From assembly GCA_030839005.1 (NCBI GenBank), contig JAUZEM010000578.1, positions 1 to 9,406 of the forward strand: DNA of 9,406 nt, in the 5' to 3' direction. Shown piece by piece: positions 4,755 to 9,406 of this stretch (the first letter of the stretch is position 1; each line of letters starts with the position of its first letter). Source of the DNA: Actinomycetota bacterium. Its GTDB lineage: Bacteria > Actinomycetota > Acidimicrobiia > IMCC26256 > PALSA-610. The notes beneath the pieces were generated by a model. That model was given only the letters and a program-made list of their open reading frames with translations, had not been told where the DNA came from and ran no database searches. The position numbers and the translations under genes are program-made.

Positions 4755-7750
4755 TGCCGTCTCCGATCATCGATACCGGCTTCCTCACGGGCCTGCTCGG
4801 CCGCGGCGCGAAAGGCTGCGAAGAACGCGAACCGTTCACCGCTTTCGGCGGAAGACCCCGCCGCCGCTTCGGGCGGCGGAACACTTGCGCGGTTCGCCGC
4901 CGCGGCGGACCCGGCTTCGACCTCGGACTCGCCCGAGCCTCTGCGCGACGGCAATGGAGCGGGGTTCGCGAGCGGTGGGGCGGGAGCCATGGTCGCGGCG
5001 GCGGTCGCGGGCTCGCTCACGACGGGCCGCTCGCGGGTCCAGGGCGTCTCGAGGCGAGAGCTGCGCCGGCCGCGCTTCGGCAACCGCTGCGGGAGCAGAT
5101 CTTCCGACAAGGGGGACGCGAGCTCGGGCGCGGATCGACCGGCGGCGGCGTCCACGGCGTCTGATACCTCGGCGAACGAGGGACGCCGATCGGGCGCGAC
5201 GAGCGGGGGACGGTCCGGACCGGCGATCAAAGGCGGCGTCGGCAGAGGCGGCGTCGGCACCGGCGTCGTGCCCACGGGCTCGGCGGCCGGGCGCGCCGGT
5301 TCGGTCGTGGGCGCGATGGTTTCCCGGGAAGGCGACGACGGCTGCACTGCGCCGCGCAGATCGGCGAAGGTCCCGAGTCCCAGGCGGGGCCGCGCGGGCG
5401 GGGCGGGCGCGGCCGCGGGTTCCGGCCCGGCCTCGGCCTCTGGCTCGGCCTCGGCCTCGGGCTCGGGCTCGGGCTCGGGCTCGGAGTCCACCACCGGCGC
5501 GGGTTGGTTATCGAACGCGTCGACTTCGTCGAGCCCGTCGCCGTTGTCGAACCCATCGCCCTGGTCGAATCCATCGCGCTCGTCGACCTCATCGGCCTCG
5601 TTCGTGGACGCGACGAGCTGGAGCTCGCGCGCCGGCTCGGGCGCGAGGTCGCGAGGAAGCGGCGGCGGCGCGGGAGTCGCCCGGAACGCGATCGGCGCCC
5701 CCGATCCGCGAGGTGCGAGCCGCGCCGGCGTGTCGGTCGCCGCCGTTTCGCGGCGGGGCAACCCAACGACCGGGCGTTCGGGTTCGGTCGCCGGCGCGAT
5801 CGGCGCGGTCGGCGCGGTCGCGTCGTCGGGACCTTCGATGGACGGCGCGTTCTCGAGTCCGAGCAGTACGGCCGGCAGCGCGACCGTGGCCGTCAAGCCA
5901 CCGGCCGGTGATGCTGCGATGTGAACCGTCAGTCCGTGGCGGGCCGCGAGCTGCGCCACCACATAGTGACCGAGGAAGCGCGACGGCGCGAGCGTCAGCG
6001 CGCTCGCGGACGAGATCAGCCGGTTCGCCCGCTCGAGCTCATCGTCGTGCATGCCGATGCCGGAGTCGACGATCGTGACCACGTAGCTGTGGTCGCCACG
6101 GCGTCCGTACACCTCGACATCCGCGTCCGGTGGTGAGAACGACAGCGCGTTCTCGACCAGCTCGGCGATCACATGGCTGACGTCGGCCGCCGCGGCACCG
6201 TCGACGCGGGCATCGTCGACGTGACGCAGGCGCACCCGGCGGTACCCCTCGACCTCACCGAGCGCGCCCCGCACGACATCGCCGACGGCGACCGGCGCAC
6301 TCCACGTGCGCGGAGGCGCCAAGCCGGCAAGCACGAGCAGTGACTCGGCATTGCGCCGCATGCGCGTCGCGAGGTGGTCGAGCCGGAAGAGATGCTCGAG
6401 GGTCTCGGGGTCGGATTCGTCGTTTTCGAGCTGGGTGATGAACTCGAGCTGGCGGGAGACGAGGTTCTGGTTGCGACGGCCGAGGTTGATGTACGCGTCC
6501 GCGACGTTCCGCCGGAGCGTCGCCTGCTCGACCGCGAGGGAGAGGGCGCTGTCCTGGACCTTGTTCAGCGCGACCTCCAAATCGTGCACCTCGCCGCCCG
6601 CGTGCACGCGCACGGGTCGCACCTCGGGTTGGACGACGCTCTCATTGACGGGCGTCTCGAGGATCTCCTTCACCGCGGCCGGCAGCCTTTGCCCGGCCAT
6701 CGCCGCGGCCTGGTCGGCCAGGGCGCGCAACGGCCGGGTGATCCAGCGGTTGGTGAGCCAGAGCAAGGCGATCGCGAGCATCACCGAGGCGATGGTGATG
6801 GCAATCCAGTCGCGTTCTTCGCGCTGCGCGGCCGACGTCAGGCTGTGCGTCTGCGCGGTGACGATCGCGGAGGTGTTCGTCTGGGCGACCCGCAGCAGAT
6901 TGATCGAGTCGGGCCGGACCTTGAGCAGCGTCAAGAGGCTCGCGTGGAGCGGATCGCGGGCGGATGCCTGCAGCGCGCCGACCGCCGTCTTGCGAGCCGG
7001 CGCGTCGAGCGCACCGGTAATGGCGTGCTCGAAAGGACCGTCGGCGCGCACGCGCAGATCCGCATCGCCTTGGGCTTGGCGATCGGCCAGGCGCTGCGCA
7101 GCCGACAGCGCGACCGGATCGCGTGTGATCGCGGCGAGGCCGACCTTGATGCCGAGGCCGGCCTCGGTAGCACCCTGACGCGCGATCGCGTTGAGCAGCT
7201 CGGCGCCGCTGCGAAGCCGCGCGTCGCCAATGGTCGTGCCCGAACGCTGATCGGCGTCGAGCAGCGTCCCGATCAAGCTCGTGTAGCGGTCGAAGATCGT
7301 GCTCGCCTGGGCCCCCTTTGCGGGAGACGCGGCCTTCGACGCGTCGTCCTCGGCGAGTTGACGCAGCTGTACCAGGCGAGTGCTCACCTGGTTCAGTGTC
7401 GACCGGTAGTTGCCTGCCGCGTTGCCGCCGACCGAGCCGAGCAGCAATCGGAAGTTCCCCAGCGCGACGTCGGTCGTCGCGGTGACCTGCGCGGAGAACT
7501 TCGCGTTCTCCTCGGCGACGAGGTTCTGCGCACCGATCGCGCGCAGCGCCTCGTAATCGCGCTCGTTCTCGAGCGCATTGAGTACGCCCGCCGGGCCCGT
7601 GGCCGACGTTGCGAGCCCGGCCTGGAGCCTGACCTGCTCGGAGCGGTTGTACGCGTCGCGCACCTGGAGCGCGGCAAAGCTCGCCAACGCCGCGAGCGGC
7701 ACGGCCATCGTCGCCGCCAGCTTGGTCCTGATCGTCAGCCTGCGTCTCAC
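4751..7750 (-). CDS. cvnA: Conservon sensor histidine-kinase-like membrane protein (CvnA-like)
   Basis: A 999-residue sensor. TM1 is about 11-29. A helical extracytoplasmic domain (about 30-312) resembles nitrate/nitrite-sensor (NIT) type regions in its ENERDYEALR start. TM2 is about 314-333, followed by a HAMP-like segment from TRPLRALADQ (338). The dimerisation helix runs from NQNLVSRQLEFITQLEND (427) to LDHLATRMRRN with His459. The ATPase domain shows an N box (ELVENALSFSPPD, Asn534), DSGIGM at 562-567 and LGHYVVAQLAARHG (593-606). Residues from about 635 are disordered and rich in Pro, Glu and Ala, with two repeat blocks, then LPQRLPKRGRRSS (886-898) and a closing helix FFAAFRAAAEQAREEA. 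The GTG at 7750 has GAGGG (7758-7762) seven bases upstream and places TM1 at the N-terminus; the frame stays open to 7996 but that extension is not protein-like. It is the first gene of the operon, and no response regulator is adjacent. Confidence 0.93.
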   Translation of the reverse strand: MRRRLTIRTKLAATMAVPLAALASFAALQVRDAYNRSEQVRLQAGLATSATGPAGVLNALENERDYEALRAIGAQNLVAEENAKFSAQVTATTDVALGNFRLLLGSVGGNAAGNYRSTLNQVSTRLVQLRQLAEDDASKAASPAKGAQASTIFDRYTSLIGTLLDADQRSGTTIGDARLRSGAELLNAIARQGATEAGLGIKVGLAAITRDPVALSAAQRLADRQAQGDADLRVRADGPFEHAITGALDAPARKTAVGALQASARDPLHASLLTLLKVRPDSINLLRVAQTNTSAIVTAQTHSLTSAAQREERDWIAITIASVMLAIALLWLTNRWITRPLRALADQAAAMAGQRLPAAVKEILETPVNESVVQPEVRPVRVHAGGEVHDLEVALNKVQDSALSLAVEQATLRRNVADAYINLGRRNQNLVSRQLEFITQLENDESDPETLEHLFRLDHLATRMRRNAESLLVLAGLAPPRTWSAPVAVGDVVRGALGEVEGYRRVRLRHVDDARVDGAAAADVSHVIAELVENALSFSPPDADVEVYGRRGDHSYVVTIVDSGIGMHDDELERANRLISSASALTLAPSRFLGHYVVAQLAARHGLTVHIAASPAGGLTATVALPAVLLGLENAPSIEGPDDATAPTAPIAPATEPERPVVGLPRRETAATDTPARLAPRGSGAPIAFRATPAPPPLPRDLAPEPARELQLVASTNEADEVDERDGFDQGDGFDNGDGLDEVDAFDNQPAPVVDSEPEPEPEPEAEAEPEAEAGPEPAAAPAPPARPRLGLGTFADLRGAVQPSSPSRETIAPTTEPARPAAEPVGTTPVPTPPLPTPPLIAGPDRPPLVAPDRRPSFAEVSDAVDAAAGRSAPELASPLSEDLLPQRLPKRGRRSSRLETPWTRERPVVSEPATAAATMAPAPPLANPAPLPSRRGSGESEVEAGSAAAANRASVPPPEAAAGSSAESGERFAFFAAFRAAAEQAREEAGIDDRRRH
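5414..5575 (-). repeat. Coding repeats in the CvnA tail: DGFDxG hexads and Glu-Pro/Ala run
   Basis: Within the disordered tail, 5504-5575 encodes four imperfect six-residue units at 726-749 (DGFDQG, DGFDNG, DGLDEV, DAFDNQ). 5414-5482 encodes an alternating Glu-Pro/Glu-Ala run at 757-779. At DNA level the second block is a GCTCGG/CCTCGG hexamer repeat when read on the + strand. Both are strongly acidic and could vary in length by slippage. Confidence 0.85.
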
Positions 7751-7971
7751 CAGCGATCCCTCGCCCCGCGTCACGTTGTGGTGCGGGCCGTCGTCGGGCA
7801 CAACCCACCGGTTGGGTTGTCGGCCACCGGTTGGGTTGTCGGCTCCCGCAGGCTCCGCCCTAAGCGGGATGTCGTAGTCCGCGCCCGGAATCCGGACCGG
7901 CGATCGGCCCGGGTTTCGGCACCCCCGGGGTTCGGCACCCCGGGTTTGGGCGGCGTGCGAGAATCGAACCC
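7751..7971. promoter_or_regulatory. Divergent intergenic region between cvnA and the 56-residue gene
   Basis: This 221-base spacer should hold the promoters of both divergent units. I could not identify a convincing -35/-10 pair on either strand. It contains the cvnA Shine-Dalgarno (7758-7762), a 19-bp tandem repeat with a hairpin-forming arm (7801-7842), and a spaced repeat of TTCGGCACCCC at 7915-7925 and 7931-7941 shortly before the + strand gene. The longest frame through it continues cvnA upstream but looks non-coding. Confidence 0.5.
7805..7842. repeat. Two perfect 19-bp tandem repeats in the cvnA leader
   Basis: CCACCGGTTGGGTTGTCGG occurs at 7805-7823 and 7824-7842. CAACCCA at 7801-7807 is complementary to TGGGTTG in either copy (7813-7819 or 7832-7838), so two alternative hairpins are possible. 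Each unit also holds the palindrome ACCGGT. The array starts 55 bases upstream of the cvnA start codon. Confidence 0.9.
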
Positions 7972-8142
7972 GTGGCTCGACGGCCGTCCCTGTCATCGTG
8001 GCTCTACAAGGCGTCGCGGACGACCCGCGACTTCGAGGTGCTCACCGGCAAGAACGGCGGCGAGCGCTACGTGAAGCGCCGGATCCGCCGGGCCGCCCGC
8101 CGTCGCGGCCTCGGCTGGTGGTTCCGCAAGACGGGTCTCTGA
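7972..8142 (+). CDS. Small arginine-rich hypothetical protein (56 residues)
   Basis: GTG to TGA encodes 56 residues beginning ARRPSLSSWLYKASRTTRDF after the initiator, with a Gly/Lys linker (TGKNGGERY) in the middle and a highly basic second half ending GLGWWFRKTGL. Four tryptophan/aromatic positions and about 18 Arg/Lys residues suggest membrane-surface or nucleic-acid association, but there is no known domain. From memory, short actinobacterial hypothetical proteins start 'MARRxSxSSWLY' and end in a basic Gly/Trp/Phe-rich stretch; this fits that pattern, function unknown. The Shine-Dalgarno is weak (GAGA at 7959-7962, 9 bases away). The amino-acid pattern and position in a gap otherwise lacking a gene support it. 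It lies divergent to the conservon and 83 bases before the beta-propeller gene. Confidence 0.7.
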   Translation: MARRPSLSSWLYKASRTTRDFEVLTGKNGGERYVKRRIRRAARRRGLGWWFRKTGL

Positions 8143-8173
8143 AAGCCTCCGGCCGACCTTCCGACTACCGACC

Positions 8174-8202
8174 TTCCCAAGCACGCCGGCCCGGCTTATG
8201 CT
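8174..8202 (+). promoter_or_regulatory. Candidate promoter of the beta-propeller gene
   Basis: TTCCCA (8174-8179) and TATGCT (8197-8202) are 17 bases apart, each matching four of six consensus positions. A start would fall about 8209, giving a short leader. GCCGGC palindromes at 8185-8190 and 8206-8211 flank the -10 box, 21 bases centre to centre. This rests on pattern alone. Confidence 0.3.
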
Positions 8203-8216
8203 CTCGCCGGCGCTGG

Positions 8217-8221
8217 GGAGG
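8217..8221 (+). promoter_or_regulatory. Strong Shine-Dalgarno of the beta-propeller gene
   Basis: GGAGG within GGGGAGGTGG lies four bases before the ATG at 8226 and fixes that start. Confidence 0.75.
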
Positions 8222-8225
8222 TGGC

Positions 8226-9406
8226 ATGAACCGATGGCGATTGCTCCTCGCTCTGACGGCCGCCGTCGCGATGATGCTCGCGGCCGCGGTCCTGTTCGGG
8301 CCCGCGACCAACGCGCCTGCAGACGTCACGACCAACAACCTGGGCAACCTTCGGACGGGCTGGTACTCGAACCAGCCCGGCTTGTCTCCTTCGGCCGTCT
8401 CGAGTAGCTCCTTCCATCCCTTGTTCGCAGCCGTCGTCGACGGTCAGGTGTACGCGCAGCCGCTGGTGTCGAGCGGCACGTTGATCGTCGCAACGGAGAA
8501 GAACAACGTCTACGGGCTCGCGGCCGGCACCGGAGTGCAGAAATGGACCCGCAACCTCGGGGTGCCGTGGACCAGCAACATCGGTTGCCCTGACCTTCTC
8601 CCCACGATCGGCGTCACCTCCACACCGGTGATCGACCCGGCGACGCACACCGTGTACGTGGTGAACAAGACGTACGCGAGCGGCTCCTCTGGTCCGGCGG
8701 CATGGTGGATGCACGCGATGGACGTCGCGACCGGGGCCGAGCGGGCGGGCTTCCCGGTCGCGATTCGCGGGACCGCGCAGAACGCACCGAACCGAGCGTT
8801 CGCGCCGACTAACCAGTTGCAGCGGCCCGGGCTGCTGCTCAACAACGGTGTCGTCTATGCCGGATTCGGGTCCCTGTGCGACATCTCTCCGTTCGCGGGC
8901 TGGATCTTCGGCGTCACGACCGGCGGCACGCTGCGCACGCGCTGGTCGGCGATGACGAGCAGCACCGACGGCGCGGGCATCTGGCAGTCGGGATCGGGGA
9001 TCATGTCCGACGGCCCGAACCGCCTGTTCGTATCCACCGGGAACGAGGGCTTCGTGCTCACGGGACCGACCGCCGGGTCGAGTCCGCCGGCCGACCTCGG
9101 GATGGCGGTCGCGCGTCTCGACGCACAGTCGGACGGGACGCTACGAACGAAAGACTTCTTCGCGCCCCGGAATGCCCCCTCCGATTCCGCGAAGAACATC
9201 GACCTCAGCTCGGGCGGCCCGGTCGGGCTCCCCAACGCGTACTTCGGGACCGCGCAGACGCCTCACCTCGTGTTCATTCACGGCAAGGACGGCTACGCGT
9301 ACCTGCTCGACCGCGACAACCTCGGCGGCTACCGCGAAGGCCCGGGAAACACCGACGCCGTCGTGGCGCGCATCGGCCCGTTCGGCGGCGTGTGGGGCAA
9401 GGCCGG
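8226..9406 (+). CDS. Exported PQQ-like beta-propeller protein, partial at 3' end
   Basis: The frame is open from ATG 8226 to the window edge, 393 complete codons. The N-terminus is a signal peptide or anchor: basic MNRWR, a hydrophobic stretch at about 6-25, and a possible cleavage after ATNA (27-30). The mature part has repeated blades with the PQQ/quinoprotein-like rhythm 'V.ST/QPLV..G.LIVAT..N.VYGLAAGTG...W'. Examples are VYAQPLVSSGTLIVATEKNN (75-94), VYGLAAGTGVQKWTRNLG (95-112), GVTSTPVIDPATHTVYVV (129-146), MHAMDVATGAE (162-172), PGLLLNNGVVYAGFG (201-215) and HGKDGYAYLLDRDNLGG (362-378). Two cysteines, Cys121 and Cys218, could form a disulfide outside the cell. No catalytic residues of a PQQ alcohol dehydrogenase are evident, so it may be a structural or binding propeller. 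It recalls large secreted propeller proteins of Actinobacteria and Chloroflexi, by memory only. Confidence 0.88.
   Translation, partial: MNRWRLLLALTAAVAMMLAAAVLFGPATNAPADVTTNNLGNLRTGWYSNQPGLSPSAVSSSSFHPLFAAVVDGQVYAQPLVSSGTLIVATEKNNVYGLAAGTGVQKWTRNLGVPWTSNIGCPDLLPTIGVTSTPVIDPATHTVYVVNKTYASGSSGPAAWWMHAMDVATGAERAGFPVAIRGTAQNAPNRAFAPTNQLQRPGLLLNNGVVYAGFGSLCDISPFAGWIFGVTTGGTLRTRWSAMTSSTDGAGIWQSGSGIMSDGPNRLFVSTGNEGFVLTGPTAGSSPPADLGMAVARLDAQSDGTLRTKDFFAPRNAPSDSAKNIDLSSGGPVGLPNAYFGTAQTPHLVFIHGKDGYAYLLDRDNLGGYREGPGNTDAVVARIGPFGGVWGKA

Noticed and set aside
4743..6078. Long open frames on the + strand opposite the cvnA tail
   Set aside because: They are Ser/Gly/Arg-rich mirror translations of the GC-rich, low-complexity cvnA tail, with no domain and no ribosome binding site.
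7950..7976. tRNA T-arm-like sequence (ACGGGTTCGATTCTCGC) on the minus strand
   Set aside because: The loop resembles TTCGATT, but the acceptor strand is one base short before CCA. No matching 5' acceptor, D-arm or anticodon arm is found upstream, and the region overlaps the start of the 56-residue gene.
7751..7996. N-terminal extension of cvnA to an upstream ATG
   Set aside because: The extra 82 residues are repeat-derived and lack protein character. GTG at 7750 has a good Shine-Dalgarno and puts the first membrane helix at the N-terminus.
6374..8074. A 566-codon open frame on the + strand opposite cvnA
   Set aside because: Its composition is Arg/Gly/Asp-rich antisense sequence, while the minus strand encodes recognisable kinase motifs over the same span.
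8153..8177. Direct repeat CCGACCTTCC (8153-8162, 8168-8177)
   Set aside because: Only 10 bp with a 15-bp period; too short to interpret, though it adds to the local pattern of small duplications.

Overview
The window is GC-rich (roughly 70%), with dense gene packing, GTG/TTG starts and a complete conservon-type (cvnABCD) signalling operon. Together these point to an actinobacterium (Actinomycetota). A deep-branching class such as Acidimicrobiia would fit, but nothing here fixes the lineage. No rRNA, tRNA, IS element, integrase or CRISPR array was found.

Layout, left to right. 1-442 (+) is the tail of a larger protein, probably the soluble C-terminal domain of a multi-pass membrane glycosyltransferase-like protein. 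476-1393 (+) is a CorA-family divalent-cation channel whose signature loop reads GQN instead of GMN. 1460-1663 (+) is a cold-shock protein, followed by a 3 x 14-bp tandem repeat that puts a TGA in all three frames, then a strong hairpin terminator. 1801-2826 (+) is a zinc-dependent medium-chain dehydrogenase, overlapped ATGA-style by a small VOC/glyoxalase-fold protein (2823-3266); these two form an operon.

The minus strand then carries a tightly coupled operon read from 7750 down to 3304. It encodes a large membrane histidine-kinase-like protein with an extracytoplasmic sensor segment and a 360-residue disordered tail (cvnA), a roadblock/LC7 protein (cvnB), a DUF742 winged-helix-like protein (cvnC) and a small Ras-like GTPase (cvnD). 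In conservons these four are thought to work as a membrane-associated complex resembling eukaryotic G-protein-coupled signalling: CvnA senses, CvnB and CvnC act as adaptors, CvnD is the GTP switch. The operon converges on the VOC gene and diverges from a 221-bp spacer containing short repeats.

On the other side of that spacer (+) lie a 56-residue arginine-rich gene (7972-8142) and an exported PQQ-like beta-propeller protein that runs off the right end (8226-9406).

The most distinctive non-coding signal is the recurrence of short perfect tandem duplications (14, 15 and 19 bp) in three separate intergenic spots. Two of them contain the stop codon of the upstream gene, so the stop itself is repeated.
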